From Hericium rajendrae (taxonomy: Eukaryota; Basidiomycota; Agaricomycetes; Russulales; Hericiaceae), in NCBI GenBank assembly GCA_033439255.1, contig CM065885.1, positions 2,108,001-2,172,000 on the forward strand: 64,000 bases of DNA, given 5' to 3'. Position 1 is the stretch's first letter. Each line of letters begins with the position of its first letter. Below the pieces are notes generated by a model that was not told where the DNA came from, made no database searches, and saw only the letters and a list, made by a program, of their open reading frames with translations. Shown here piece by piece: positions 11,694-24,583 of this stretch. The translations under genes were made by a program, and so were the position numbers.

Positions 11694-12590
11694 ACTGTTG
11701 ATAGTGTTGCAGTGGCGGCGAGACATGGAATAAACAAACAATTAGCACTGCGGGGGTCGAGTTGATTTTGGCCAAAATGAAGTGCTGTGTACCTGTACTT
11801 GATGGTGCGCTGTCTATATAAGCGTTCCTTGAGGATGAATAGGAGGCCGGTCGACGGGGTGGCATCAACACTTGCGGGCAGAGCAGAAACAAGTTGAGCC
11901 TGAAGCAAACGTGAACTCAACCGACATGGTCCTCAACTGCTGCTGACTAATCATTGTTGTTTGCCTTTTATGGGCACCCTGATATCATCTGCGCCTGTTC
12001 TGCCTCAAATGCTGCTGGTTCTCTGCTTCCCTTCACATCATGGACGTTGTGGGCACCTGCAGGCCTTCATATTCGATCTCTATGGCGACTCTGGCCCATG
12101 TAGGCACTCCTGCTCCCGCGCACGCACTTCTGCTAGTTTCACCGGCCTTCGCCGCGCGTCCAGCTAGTCCCATTCTATTCTTTCTAAAGATTATATGCAT
12201 GCGATCGTGGGACATTCTGCTCTCCCGTGCGATTCGGCTTCCTCTTCCACGTCTTTGCGTGTATTTGTTCGTTGTCGCTCCACTCTCAGTCGCACTCTCA
12301 TTCTTTCCATCTCTCATGGTTCTCATTCCTTGCTGTTTCTCAATCGTACCATTTTTGCTTTTTCGTTCACCTCTCGGGTCCTGCCATGTGTTTTGTGGGT
12401 TATTTGCAGCCCGTCTCTGTGCTTTTAACGAGACCCAATGCAGATTCGCTACATTGCGCTGGCAGTTGCTTGATCATGTTTATTTCCGTCGCTACGTCAC
12501 TTCCGCTTTTCCGTCTGTCGCTGTACTTAACTGAGCGACATCCGTCTCCTATACGCCATCGCTTTTTTTTTCCTCTGTCGTCCACCAGCA
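11694..12590. other. Intergenic region between CK1 and the Helitron block
   Basis: Upstream of the CK1 start codon no additional in-frame exon is convincing. From about 12190 to 12590 the plus strand is strongly pyrimidine-rich (runs of TCTC/TTTC), which is typical of fungal promoter regions and fits a leader for the gene starting at 12591. An open frame at 12040-12534 is of biased composition and is not supported as a gene. Confidence 0.45.
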
Positions 12591-13518
12591 ATGGCGTCGC
12601 ATGTCGTCCTTCACGGTGTCGTCTACATCTCCAAGCGCACCTCCGAAGGAAGATCACTTTATTCTTACGACGTTCACATTCCCACTTTAGGTTGCAACGA
12701 CATCATCGGCCGTGCCCATCTGTACGCCGGGGGCGGTCGCGCCGCGCCAGACGACGGATTCTACAGGGTGTCGGGACGGATTTGGTATGAGGATCTTCCT
12801 GTGCAAGGCACGGGAAATGTAAATGTCGACAATGCCGATGAAGACATGTCGCGCGATCATAGCATTTGCTGCGAACGTGGTAAACTGCATAATTCGATCC
12901 TCCATGTTCTTTTCAACGATGTGCGTCGTCTTATTTTCGATCTCCTGTGCGTACTAATGAGTTCATCATATGTAGCTTTATGCTGAGGAGGTCGGCGCCG
13001 ATCGCCTTCCCGCATCTGTCGACGTTATTGGTCGAGTTACACGACCGAGTAAAGAGACGCACTGCGCCGACATTGACGTCGCCCAGTACGGTTTGCATGG
13101 GCCAGTCAACATTCGCACCCACTGCTTTTATCCTACGGGTAATCTGCGACTGCAAAAGTCCCCCATTCCCGATCGCGACGGCCACTTATCTCTCACGACG
13201 TACATTAGCGACATGATCAACGGTCGTCTCCTGTTGCATGTCGTTGACGTCAGCCTCGGACCGCGCGCTCCGTCGTCAGGCTCCTTTCCCTCTCAACGCG
13301 CCAGCACTTCTCTCTCTGTTGAGCCATCTTCGACGCCGACTGCCTCACCTTGGACGAGGCGCGGTCAGACTTCCATCGCTACTACTTCGTCACAGCCTGA
13401 AGCAGGTTTGTCGACAGCCCCTGGCACTGCTCTTGGAGAAGAAGGCGGGTCTATGCAAGCTGAGGACAGCGAGGACAAAGAGGATATGGGTAAGGGCAAA
13501 AAGCGCAAGAAAACGTAG
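12591..13518 (+). CDS. Possible Helitron accessory protein, OB-fold-like
   Basis: Two exons (12591-12920 and 12976-13518) separated by a 55-nt GT-AG intron give 290 aa. The N-terminal ~180 residues look like a compact beta-rich domain, with short strands such as YAGGGRAAPDDGFY and RVSGRIWY, then VIGRVTRP, then LYDVDVS-like strands. The C terminus is Ser/Thr/Pro-rich and ends in a basic KGKKRKKT tail that could be a nuclear localisation signal. Many Helitrons carry an extra gene for a single-strand DNA binding (RPA-like) protein. The fold and the position make that role plausible here but unproven. It could instead be an unrelated host gene caught beside the element. Confidence 0.55.
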
Positions 13519-13624
13519 CAAATACATAGCGTGGTCTTCGTTTACTTAACATGTATTTGTATTTCGCGGCCCATAATGCTAATGGCTCCTATTTTCTTTC
13601 TACCCAATCTTTGTCTCGCCCACC

Positions 13625-16600
13625 ATGTCCGACTCTGCAAATGCTTCTCAAGCTCGCCTGCGCGAACGATATCATCGTCGCCAGCATGATCCCATCTACG
13701 CCGAACGGCGTCGAGAACGCGCACGCGATCAATATCGCCAAAGCCAACCAGCTGCTACACGTTCCATTCCTACTGCGAGCAATTGGTGGACGAAACTCGC
13801 TCTACACCCCCCTACACCGAAACCACCCGCGTCATGGAATCGTCGCTGTCCCCATTGCAATGCGTTGCTTCTATCAACCGAAGCGAATACATTCTGCTGT
13901 AACAATGGTCGCCGCAAGTTACCGACACTACAGCCCTTACCGTACTTGATGCGCACTGTCGTCGACGATTCTCGCTTCAAGAAGACGATTTCTCCCAACA
14001 GTCGTGTAATCAACAATCAGTTTTCGTTTGCTGGCATTGGCGTCAGCAATTCGTTCGTCCATTTTCAAACCGGCCCCCCCTCTGTCTGTATTTCCGGTCG
14101 GACGTATCACATTCTCCGCGACGCCGACGTCCCCAGTCATTCTCTGCATTGGTTTCTGTACGACGAGAACGACCGTCAACAGAAGGCCGAGGAATTTGGC
14201 ATACAGTCCACTGTTCTTCAAGCAGTTCGCGATTCTCTCCTGTCATGTAATCCCTACATTTCTTCTTTGCGACATGCTCATTCGACAGCTGGGCCTCAAC
14301 CTTACATGCTCGAACTACAGGAGCACACTTCTAACGAAGATTTTGCGGCACTCATCCATGCTCCGGACTCGCGAGACATACAGCCTCGCTCCATCGTCAT
14401 TCGCAACAAGTGCTCGGCAACGGGCAAGTTCATCAATATTTTTTCTCGCCACTATGAACCCCTACATTACGTTCTGCTCTTTCCTCATGGACAACCTGGC
14501 TGGGGCTTATCACCGTTGCCCAATGTCCCTCGCCTTTCACAAGTTGATTGGTATCGATCTCGACTGCTTGCAAATGACGACGACCGATTTACCATCTTCG
14601 GTCGTTTGGCCTGCGAATACTTGGTCGACATGTTCTCGCGAGTTGAGGAAGAGCGTCTGCACTACATTCAGCGGCAGCGGAATCTAGAGTCGGCCGATGA
14701 TGAAGAAAATCGTGCATCAGTCATAGCCAAGAAAGTCAGCGACGTACTAACTCGCTCTCAGATCACGATCCCGAGCCTGCCGCCGCCGACGATGCTGATG
14801 AGCAACCCGACTCACGAAAGATATCACTGCCATCCAGTTTTCTTGGTTCTCACGCATGGTGTGCAGACGAAACTGCAGATGCGATGGCCCTTGGACGAGC
14901 GAAAGGCATGCCTTCGTTTTTCACAACGGTTACCTTTAATCCGGATTGGGCAGAAGTCAAGTCACAACTGCGCCCCGGGCAAACAGCGTCGGACATTCCC
15001 GTTGTCGTCGCTCGAGTCTTCAAATCTCGACTCGAGCAAATTCTACAATTACTTCGCACGAAATTCGGCAAGAAGATCTATTTAATCAAGGTCGTGGAAT
15101 TTCAAAAACGAGGCTTCCCTCATGCCCACATCGTCTTCAAGGTCGGTTGCTTTTAAATCTTCTATTCACAACTGAAATGCAACTTCACTAGGTGCATCCT
15201 GAGGTCCCGTTCGAAGAATTGGACACAATTATCTGTGCCGAATTGCCACGCGACAATCCAGCACTGCGAGCAAAAGTGCTGAAGTACCAGATGCATGGAC
15301 GGGACCATCTCACACGTGAAGGCAGTCGCTGCAACCGAGGAGGAAAGTGCATCTACAAATTTCCGCATGCCGTCCGCCTGCGTACTTCGATTGATGAACA
15401 TGGTCGCGTTCTGTGGCGACGACGAGCCATAGAAGATGAATGGGTCTCTCCGTTCTGCCCTGCCCTGCTCAACTTTGCTGATTGTCACTTCCACTTCGAG
15501 GTCGTCTTCTCTGCACACGTCTTCACATATCTTTATCCCTATCTCTACAAAGGTCCCGACGTCAGCAAGTTCGACATCACGCAACACTCCTCTCAGAATG
15601 AAATACAGGACTATCGCAACGGTCGGTATCTCTCTGCCATCGAATCTGCATGGAGGGTCATGCAGTTCGAGATCACGCGCAAAGAGCCGCCTGTAATCTC
15701 CCTGCCCGTCCACCTTCCGTCCGAAAATCGACCGCAGTTTCACCGTACTCCCGGCCAACCAATCTCCACCACCTCCTTACTCGATTGCTATTTCCTTCGA
15801 CCCCCCCATCTCGCTCCATTGCGTTATCAAGAGTATTACTCCACCTATGTGCTCTATCCGTACCGACCGAACGACGTCCTTCGCAACAACGAGTGGTTGG
15901 AGCAGTCGAAGTTCGGTGTGCAACGTCAAAAAGTCGCCCTTCGCCAAGTCGGAGAGAAAGTCACTCGGCTCGACAGTGTGTCGCCTTCTGCCGGTGAACT
16001 ATTCTATTTTCGTCTCCTTCTGCAGCATCATGCTGCATCATCCTTCCTCGAATTCAAGCTCGCCGACGGCCACTGGCACAGCACATACCATGAAGCTGCC
16101 TCCCGCCTGAACATTGTCGAGGACCAACAAGAAGGTCAACTCGCCTTGCGTGAAGCCGTCGACTCCCTGCGCACTCCTCGCCAACTGCGCTTTCTATTCG
16201 TGCAAATCATGCTCGAAGGATATCCGGCAATGCCACTGTGGCAGGAATTTGAGACAAACCTCGCCTTCGATCACGACGACCGGCTGCAAAATTCCGTCGC
16301 GGCTCGAAATGCCACTCTCAGCGACCTCGCTGACCTCCTCGCGCACAGCAGCAATCGCCGTTTGCGTGACTTTGGTCTACCAGAGCCGTCCTCGCGCTCT
16401 GCCGAAATCGAGGCCGAACTCGGCTTCTTCGAACCCAACCTCGACCGCCTACGGCACGAGGCCATTCTCATGACTGCACAGCTCAACCACGAACAACGCC
16501 ACATCCATGACAAGATTCTGCACGCCGTCCACCACGACAGCGCGAACTCCAATTTTTTCATCGAAGGCAAGCCCGGCCGTGGCAAAACCTTCCTCACGAG

Positions 16601-17890
16601 AACGATCGCGACGTCCCTTCGTGCCTCCCAGTGCATCGTGCTCATCGTCGCCAGCAGCGCACTCGCTGCCAGTCTATACACGCGAGGACGCACGGCCCAT
16701 TATCTATTCGGCATTCCTGTTAACGATGTCAGTACCGTATCCATCGTCGTCACCGCACGCTACTAACCTCCATAACTCCTCTCTAGGAGATGACACCTCT
16801 GACATCGAAAGTCGGCCCAAACTCCGCGCGAGCCGACCTCATTCGTGAGGCAACACTCATCATCTGGGATGAGCTTCCAATGGCTCACAAGCACGTGTGG
16901 CAAGCCGTCGACGAACTATGTCGAGCATTGAAGCGTTGCAACCGACCGTTCGGAGGGATCCCTTTCGTCGGTCTCGGCGACTTCCGCCAAGTCGCGCCCG
17001 TCGTTCGAGGCGGCGGCGCTACCGAAGCGCTCGAGGCATCCGTCAAATCGTCACCTCTCTGGCGAAGTATGTCCATTTCCACGCTATCCACTCCCATTCG
17101 CACCGCCGCCGACCCCGAATTCACAACCTTCCTCGACACCATCGGCGAAGATACTTCTGGCCACACGGTCGACTGCAGCTTCCTTCCAACTGTCTCCAAC
17201 GTCGATGACGCCATCCTCTTCCTTTTCCCACCCAATGTCCTTACCAACCCAGAATTATGCATGCAACGTGCATTCATCAGCCCGCGGAACTATTTCGTCG
17301 ACCTATTCAACATCCGCCTCCTCGACATTCTCACGGGGGACGAACAAGTTAACTATAGCTCCGATGCCATCAAAGAGATCGACGAGCTCCCGGCCACCAA
17401 TCCCGAATACTCGCCCGAATATCTCGCGCAGATCAACTCTCCCAACTCTCCGCCCCATCGACTGGACCTCAAAGTCGGTGCCGTTTGTGCCGTCCAGCGC
17501 AACATGTCCGTCGAGAAAGGCTTGGTGAAAAACGCCCGCGTCTCGATCATCGCCATGCATCACCGCTTCATCGAAGTCAAGGTCGTCGGTCGCAACGACA
17601 TTCACTGCTTGCCTCGAATCACCTTCGAATTTAAACCCCACCATGGCAAGTTCACTGTCTGCCGTCGACAATTCCCTCTCAAACTCGCCTATGCAACCAC
17701 CTTCAATGGATGCCAGGGCCTCGACCTGCAAAAGACCATCATCGACCTTCGCACCGACGTCTTCGCACATGGGCAGCTTTACACCGCGCTCTCTCGAGTA
17801 CACCATCGCGACGACACGCGCCTCTTATTCACAAATCTCGACGACCGCTTCACCATAGCCAACGTAGTCTACCGTGATTTACTACTGTAG
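13625..17890 (+). CDS. Helitron Rep/helicase transposase
   Basis: Four exons (13625-14711, 14762-15141, 15192-16727, 16787-17890) join without a frame break to 1,368 aa. The N terminus is a basic region and a CPHC ... CC zinc-binding segment. Next comes the Helitron_like_N region, then LPSSFLGS and FFTTVTFNPDW (Rep motif 1), then VEFQKRGFPHAHIVF with the HAH metal-binding pair (HUH). The C-terminal half is a PIF1-type helicase: Walker A GKPGRGKTFL, Walker B IIWDELPM, GLGDFRQVAPV, then LAYATTFNGCQGLDLQ and HGQLYTALSRV. Introns are 50, 50 and 59 nt; the last has a TACTAAC branch point. The first intron is inferred from the frame change and its phase fits. All key motifs appear present, so the element could be autonomous or only recently silenced. 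Confidence 0.9.
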
Positions 17891-18012
17891 CTTACGTCAC
17901 CCACAAGAACAAAAAATTTCTATCATCTCTTTCCTCCCACGTCGAAGCGTACCCACTTGTAAGTAAGTATAACACGTTGCGACGTACACAACTCATGATC
18001 TGAGATCGTCGT

Positions 18013-18046
18013 CCCCGCAGCGCCTGCATCTCCTTCATCTGCGGGG
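18013..18046. other. Stem-loop downstream of the Helitron gene
   Basis: CCCCGCAG (18013-18020) pairs with CTGCGGGG (18039-18046) around an 18-base loop. Helitrons usually end with a short hairpin about 10-12 bases before CTRR. The long loop and lack of a clear CTRR mean this is only a candidate 3' end signal. Confidence 0.3.
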
Positions 18047-19888
18047 TACCCTTCGCGATCTACACTATTAACTTGCAGTGCAGGAGTGGTCTCGCAGCCG
18101 CGGCTGTCTGGCGATCGCTGGATCGAGCGTCGTACGGACCTAGGCAGGCTCCGGCGCTTGGGCAGGTCGCCATGCGTTCCACATGAGGCTGCTTGCCCCG
18201 TATTGGCCTGTGAATGCTGAGGGCCTGCTGTCGCACTGTAATCCAGTGCCATTTCAAGTCTTGTTTCAGTGCCGACAGTTGCACGTGAGTCCCGATTTTT
18301 TCTCCTGTATTCTGATCTTTTTTCAACTATTCGCGAGGTACATGGACGTGCGTCAATGCGTCCGAGCGCAAGCTCCACTTCATGGACTGCAATTGAGCAT
18401 GAGTGTTCATTCAACCCATAGTGAATGTCGTGTTACATGGACGGCCTCCAGCAAGCAACACTATGCATGAACGATAGGTTGGGCGCGACAACTGCATTCA
18501 CTCCAGCTGTTGGCATTGTGATCACGCCACAGGTGCACCTCCAGGGTGTCGTTTCCCGGAGCTAGGAGGGTGTATCGCATTCAAGGCCAAGAGCCGCGGA
18601 CGCGTTCGAGCCCATAGACACCGATGTGTCGAAACGCCACAAGGGCAAGTACCGGCGGATACAGCGCAAGTCTCGCGCTCGCGTGGCAATCTTTGACAGC
18701 GTTACGGACAATGCGGCCTAACACCGTTCCACTTGGATTTCGTGTCTTTCGTGCGGGCTTACAGCGATCATGAGGGACCGTATATCTTTAGAATCAAGGA
18801 TCTTGATTTATTAGGCATTGCCAAACATATGGTCTTCTGCGGCTCAAGGATGTCGATAGGACAGGCTGGTCAGATGTCGACATGGACGTGAGTGACTCAT
18901 TTATCGTCTAGATCCGTCTGATGCAATGTTTATCTCCCAGTGGAACATCTATGCATACGCCGACAAAGCGCAAGAAACTTAGCGATTATCCTTGCTCTCT
19001 CAACCAGCGAATGTTCCAGAAGAACCACGCGCGTCGTCAGTAGACAAGATCAAGTGGAGTAATAGGGCGAAGATTAAAGATCAAAAGGAAAGACGACGGG
19101 GTAAAAAAGATCATCAGAGCCAAAAAGACACCGCAGGCGAAGAGAGGGTCAATGGGCATTGAAGCGGAATCGGACGCAGAACGGTGAGTGACGGCCACGA
19201 GCTGGCATGGGAAGAGAGAATGGCCAAGAAATTGAAGAAGAGGACTGTCAGTCCAGAAATACTCGACGACGCATCTTCAAGGTTGTAGCCAATCGCAGGT
19301 GAGTGATATCTCAGCCCTAGGATATGCTGTGCTACGCTGATGTTGACGTCTTTTAGTCTAGCATTTTCTTTATTTCCTACCCCTTTCTTCGTACAAGGGT
19401 CTAATCTGTCCTGTCACAACGAGCTCTTCCATTCATGCTAGGTATATAAGCAGTCTCGACATCGGCATTATGTTGTCACTGCGGATCGAAAGCGGCTGGT
19501 GTATTGCCTGGAAAGGGGGGTAATGCCTCACGCCTCCACGCACGCCTCACCCCATCGTGACACTCGTAAGTTATTTTTGCCCGGGTGCACCATGCATCGC
19601 TTGGAGATATCCTACTACGTCTTGCTTCCTGCGCCATTGACATAGTTTTTGGACGCAGAAGGCTTTCCGTGCATATGCTTTGGAAAGTCCAGATCATCTT
19701 GGCATCCAATCGCCTCATCAAAATCAAAAACGTGTGTGGCTGCCGAAAAGCGCCATATCTTCTGACCACAGCGGCCACCGTGGTCACGCATTCCCCTTGA
19801 TATAGGAAGCGGCTGCTGTCGTCTTTTATGCCGTACGCGGACCTATAAAGCGTTGACCGTCTGCTGGAGCTTCGCCGGACTGAGTAGT
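18047..19888. other. Intergenic region without a supported gene
   Basis: Scattered short frames only. Around 18600-18720 the plus strand has a short open lysine/arginine-rich stretch, and 19020-19200 is purine-rich, but neither joins into a plausible gene. Bases 19440-19888 lead into the phosphatase gene. Confidence 0.45.
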
Positions 19889-22800
19889 ATGAGGCTGCTT
19901 ATTCTGGCTTTTTTCGGCGCTGTTGCGTCCGCGACTGCACTGCTTGACCGCAACCTGGTGTACCACTCACCTTTTCATGATCATCCGCAGGTCCGTACCT
20001 GAATCCTTCTTTTCACGTTTGATCTTGACTCGACGGTCGCAGTTTGCTCGTGACACGCGCGAACTTCACGCCCGGCACTTGAGGAACAGTCGCAGACAAG
20101 TCCAGGCTGCGAGTGCTTTCAACGACGAACATTACCCGACTTTTTATGGTGCCGACTTTAGCAACGTTAGTGGAGTAACTTGTGAACCTGGTGGTTTATG
20201 ATCTCATTCCTGTGTAGAGCCCATTTGTGTGGAATGGTGGATTGAACTTCACCCATTCCGGTATGGTTCTATTGTCTTATCTATGTGTCTCCGCAAGCTG
20301 AGGAGCGCTCATCTCCATTCAGTGGCTAGTGTGAGTGTCCTCCTCAACTTCGTAGATCCATGATATAATGATGGGGAACAGGGCGACCCGCTCGATAACT
20401 CCGTGCTTCTCTGGACGCGCGCTGTTCCTCTGACCAACGGGACTTCTCCCGGACCAGACCAAAGCGTCCCTGTCTGCGTCTCATACAAAGTGTTCCAATC
20501 TGCATCGCTTTCCGGAAGACCCGTCAATTCCGGAGAGGCGTTCACGTCCTACGACGTCGACTTCACCGTCAAAGTGGAAGCCACGGGCTTGAAGGCTGAT
20601 ACGAAGTACTGGTACTTCTTTGCAGATTGCACCAACCCTTCCAGCGTCAGCCCCACCGGGGTGACGCGGACGCTTCCGCACCCAGATAGTAAGACCCGGC
20701 CCGTGTTTTCGTTCGCCTTTTGAAAGATGATGGCTCAAGTGGAAATTGTGTAGCGCCCGCGCATCAGGTCAATGGCGGCAAGAATCTCACTTTGGCGGTT
20801 TTTTCATGCTCGCAGTACCAGCAAGGTCGGTGGCACATCGTCTCGTCTTCGATTGACGTGAGGGCGCTGTGGACGATGCCAAATCCCGAACTTTGACAGG
20901 TTACTTTAACGCCTACGGTGTCGCAGCGCACAATACAAGCGCAGATGTATTCGTGCATCTCGGTGACTACGTTAGTCCATCGTCTCAGCTGGCTTATCGA
21001 CTCTCCCACTGACGCCCTTCAGATCTACGAATCCCTTGGTAATGGGTAGGTTTTACAGACGGTAGTCTCCGACACGACCTAATGCTCGACCTTCATCAGA
21101 GCAGGCATTGGCCGACAAGTGCTTGGACGAGAGCTCGCCACGATACACGATTACCGCCAGCGCTTGAACCAGTACCGGACGGACGTCAGTCTTATTTTCG
21201 CCCATCAAAATGCGCCGTGGATTACTGTATGGTATGGACCCCTGCTGTCGCCCCTCCGCACATTCCATTGACCCTGCCATATATCTATGGACGCTTTCGA
21301 CAGGGTGAGTCTGGCGCTTAGGCGTGCCCTGCTTCTGCCTGACTGACAGCTGCACCCACGTTTCCAGGATGACCACGAGGTGCATAATTCCCGCCGCGGC
21401 CATCTTCGTACACTCACGTCCCGCGAAGGTGGCAGACAACTCATGGAAGGCAGGAACGGCTGATTCGAACGACACGGCCGTCGGGTGCGCGTTCTCGCCG
21501 TCCGGCGCGTGCTTTACGGACAGGAAGCTCGCCGCCGTGCGTGCGTATCACGAGTGGATGCCCGTGCGCCAGGTCGCCGCGGACGATAAGCTTCGCATCT
21601 GGCGGAACTTCCAGATTGGCAAGCTTCTGGTGAGGTTGTCCGAGTCTGTCGGGCTTGTTTGGATGCTGATATGCCTCTAGGATCTTACTATGTTAGACAC
21701 GCGTAGGTTCATGTACTGAAGACCCTGTCTGACGTGTTGACGATGTCGTATAGGCCAGTATGACCGGGATCTGACCGATGTGAGTAGGTTTGATATGTGG
21801 CTGCAAGCTAACGTCTGACATGCCTTTATCAGGTGTACTATAATACCGGTTTGTGATCCACTTCATGACTCTGTCTAGTCCTTTTCTCAACATTATCGAA
21901 ATAACATTTCACAGAATGTGAGCGTCGTGTCCACAATCAGAGGATCACTCTCATTACTAGGGAGTAGACGTGAACACTATCGCGGCTTACCCCAATCGGT
22001 CGCTCATGGGTTTTGATCAAGAAAACTGTATGCATCGATCCCTGACATTCCAATCCTGGTTTCTAACTTGTACCAGGGTTCTTCGACAGTCTTTCCGAGT
22101 CAAAGTCTCGAGGTGCCGTATGGCGGGTAGTTGGGTATGTCCCGCCTAACAGGGAAAGCCGCATCTAACACGTCCATTTATCCTGCCAGACAACAAATCG
22201 TGTTCACGCAGTTGAATGCGTCCGGTTCCTGTGAGTCTCCGTTCATCCTACTCATGCTCCGGTATAATGACTGACTTCCCTTCGGGACTAGTTGATCTTG
22301 TAAGCGCGCCGCACCGATGGACGTCGACTCGGACAAAGTTGATGCGAATTCACATTCTAGGACGCGTGGGACGGCTATCGCGCTAATCGCCAGCGCGTCT
22401 TGGACCACCTGTACCAGAGCAAGATTGACAACACCATTATTCTGTCCGGGGATAGCCACGCCAACTGGGTGTCCGACCTCGCTCGTACGTACCTCCATCT
22501 TCTTGTCCACCCAGCAAACAGCCTCCAACCTCCACCCTCCCACCAGACCCCAATGACACCAGGTCTGTCCCGCGTCGATCGCACACCACCTGCACGGTTT
22601 GACCCATGATTGTCTCCAGGTATGACCCCGTCACCGGCCGTGGCGCAATTGGCGTCGAGTTTGCCGGCACGGCCGTGACATCAGGCTCCTCCTTCGGCAC
22701 GAACATCCAGCCAGCTGCCGCAGACGCGATATCAGACGTGCTCGTTCAGGTGAACGACGAGCTGCAGTGGAGCGAGGGCTCGTACCGTGGCTTCTTCACG

Positions 22801-23114
22801 CTCACGATCAACCCGGACACGCTCACTGCGACGTACTACGCGATGAACAACATCAGTGAGCACTGCGCGCGCCGTTGTGTAGGGCTGCCGGATGCTAACG
22901 GGCCCGTACCAGGTTCTGCCAATCTGGATGCCTTTGCGAGTGCGCAGTTCGTGGTGCACAATGGTCAGTCGTTTGAGCTGTGTGGAATGTATTCTTGTAC
23001 TGATGGGCGGCGCGTACAGGTGCCAACAAACTCGACCGTCCTGTCGCTGGAGGAAGCGTCAACGCAGGGGTGCTCAAGAGTAGTGTGACTAATGCTACCA
23101 AGACCGAAGGTTGA
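19889..23114 (+). CDS. Secreted PhoD-type alkaline phosphatase / phosphodiesterase
   Basis: A gene of many short exons (about 14) with GT-AG introns of roughly 50-130 nt; reading through the inferred exons gives one continuous frame. Exon 1 (19889-19990) encodes a signal peptide (MRLLILAFFGAVASATA) and NLVYHSPF. Downstream are SPFVWNGGLNFTHS, VASGDPLDNSVLLWTRA (PhoD N-terminal domain), VFSCSQYQ, VFVHLGDYIYESLGNG, DDHEVADNSWKAG, DTRQYDRDL, RVVGQQIVFTQLNASG and IILSGDSHANW, all in family order. The Asp, His and Asn residues in the LGDY, DDHE and GDSH motifs are the expected metal ligands. The C terminus ends KSSVTNATKTEG. The likely job is hydrolysis of phosphomonoesters or diesters outside the cell. 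Exon limits between 21690 and 22320 are the least certain part. Confidence 0.85.
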
Positions 23115-23351
23115 CGAGGACGCGTATAGCAGAGCTCGATTTTGGACACCTTGTACTATTTTTCTGTTCTTTCTATTATCTAAGTTCCTTTCCATCTCTC
23201 TCCACAAACACCCATTTTCGCATCTACAGTAGTGTGAAAGGCTCGCGATTTGGTGTGTCTGGAGTACCATGTCATTCTTTCCTATCGACATGATCACTTC
23301 ATACCAATAGCTCATTCAACCGGGCTCATCAACAGACGACTGCATAGCAGG

Positions 23352-24583
23352 TCAAGACGACTGACCGGATGCCTGCTTACCATCGTCGGAGGCGTCGTAG
23401 AGCAACCGTAAGATCTCTGCGCCCTTGCCAGGTTTGGCAGGTTTGTCCACGTCACGGTACCACACGCGTTGGCCCCGCGCAAACAACTCGCCTTCCACCG
23501 GCACGTTCAGATTACACGTCGGCGGCACGTCGAGACGACGCTTCGGAGGCTGCAGGATCTTCAGCAGGCGCATCACCACGATGCGTCTGCCCGCGTGTTG
23601 CGGGAGGGTCGAGCGCTCCAGGCGGCACAGCGCCGACCCCGCTGCGGGAGAACGACCATGAGCGCTGCCCGCCGGACATGCAGCATCGAGAGCTCACCTT
23701 CGTGAACCAGGTACTTGTCTTTCTCCAGGTAGTATCTCAGCGGCCCGTCTGTATGGTACCGCCGGACCTGCCCCGCGACGCGCACGACAAAACTTAACGT
23801 CCGGTTCGTGAAGTCGAATATGAATGGCTGGTCGAGCACGCTCATGGAGCGCTTGAGGCGGTAGAATTCCAAACGGGATAGCGGGCGCGCCTGAAGCTGA
23901 GCGACGAGCGCGTTATCGATAAGTCCATCGCGCACGAGCATCTCGCGCAACTTGGGACTCTGCGCGGCCCTCGTGAGTGGGATGTGCCGGGTAAATCCGC
24001 TGCCGTACGTGAGGTCGTGCCCAGAACTAAAGCTCCGTGAAGGGTCGTGGTCCTGTGTGACTCGGAAGCGGATCTGCGACTGCAGCGGATTATGGGCGTC
24101 CGGGTGGAAGTAGAGGAACCCATGCGTGCCTGGCGGGAAGGGCCCGGGCACAGAGCCCTTGCTGGAAACAGTGTATGCCATGCTCAGCAAGCGCAAGCTT
24201 GAGGTGCGATCGTAGATGTGGACATAAGTGCAGCCAAAGACGTCCAGGAAGCAGCCGGAGTCGAGTCGCGCAGGGTCAAGCGTCGCGGTCGTCCGATCGG
24301 GACGACGCCGTCTTCCTGAGTATATCGGAGTCAATTCGAATGTTCTATAAGCCTGAGAATGCTGCGGTGGCGGATAGGCTCCAGTATGAGCGGCAGGATG
24401 TTCTCTTTGGTTGTTGACGAAAGATAAGTCTGCATTGACATCGCGCGACTTAGTAGATGGTTGGGATGTGGAGCTCAGACGACCAGTCTGTGAAGGCCAA
24501 AAGTCTTGTGCCCAAGATCTGCATCGCTTTGAAGGAGAAAGCAGGCCTGATGCCCGTATAAATAATTTGCCGGACATGTCCAC
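23352..24583 (-). CDS. Cassette protein B1 (unknown function, paralogue family)
   Basis: First of nine paralogues. Exons 24583-23698 and 23641-23352 flank a 56-nt intron (GTGAGC...CCGCAG) and give 391 aa. The N terminus is basic, Ser/Thr-rich and nearly free of acidic residues for about 45 residues, resembling a mitochondrial presequence. A P/S/T-rich linker with an RRRR cluster follows. The conserved core has TLDPARLDSGCFLD, GFLYFHPDAHNPLQSQIRFR, SSGHDLTYGSGF, VRDGLIDNALVAQLQA and KYLVHE; after the intron come GSALCRLER, WYRDVDKPGK and ILRLLYDAS. Its start (MDMSGK...) differs from the MRPSF start of the other copies. The convergent neighbour on its 3' side is PhoD, not an S gene. I recall similar unannotated proteins in Polyporales but no function. 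Confidence 0.75.

Larger units (their letters stand above)
12591..18046 (+). mobile_element. Helitron rolling-circle transposon (apparently whole coding set)
   Basis: The block holds an intact Rep/helicase gene (13625-17890), preceded by a same-strand spliced gene (12591-13518) only 106 bp away. A stem-loop lies 123 bp after the helicase stop. Helitrons replicate by a HUH nickase fused to a PIF1-type helicase and have no terminal inverted repeats. I could not identify the 5' TC end or a 3' CTRR end with confidence, so the outer limits are approximate, and inclusion of the first gene is an inference from spacing and strand. Confidence 0.75.

Noticed and set aside
12040-12534. Hydrophobic open frame upstream of the Helitron
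   Set aside because: The hydrophobicity comes from a pyrimidine-rich tract (TTT/CTC codons); no splice or homology support.
18013-18130. Helitron 3' terminus
   Set aside because: Candidate stem-loops exist (18013-18046 and a CAGCCGCGGCTG palindrome near 18095), but none is followed at the right distance by a convincing CTRR, so no end is asserted.
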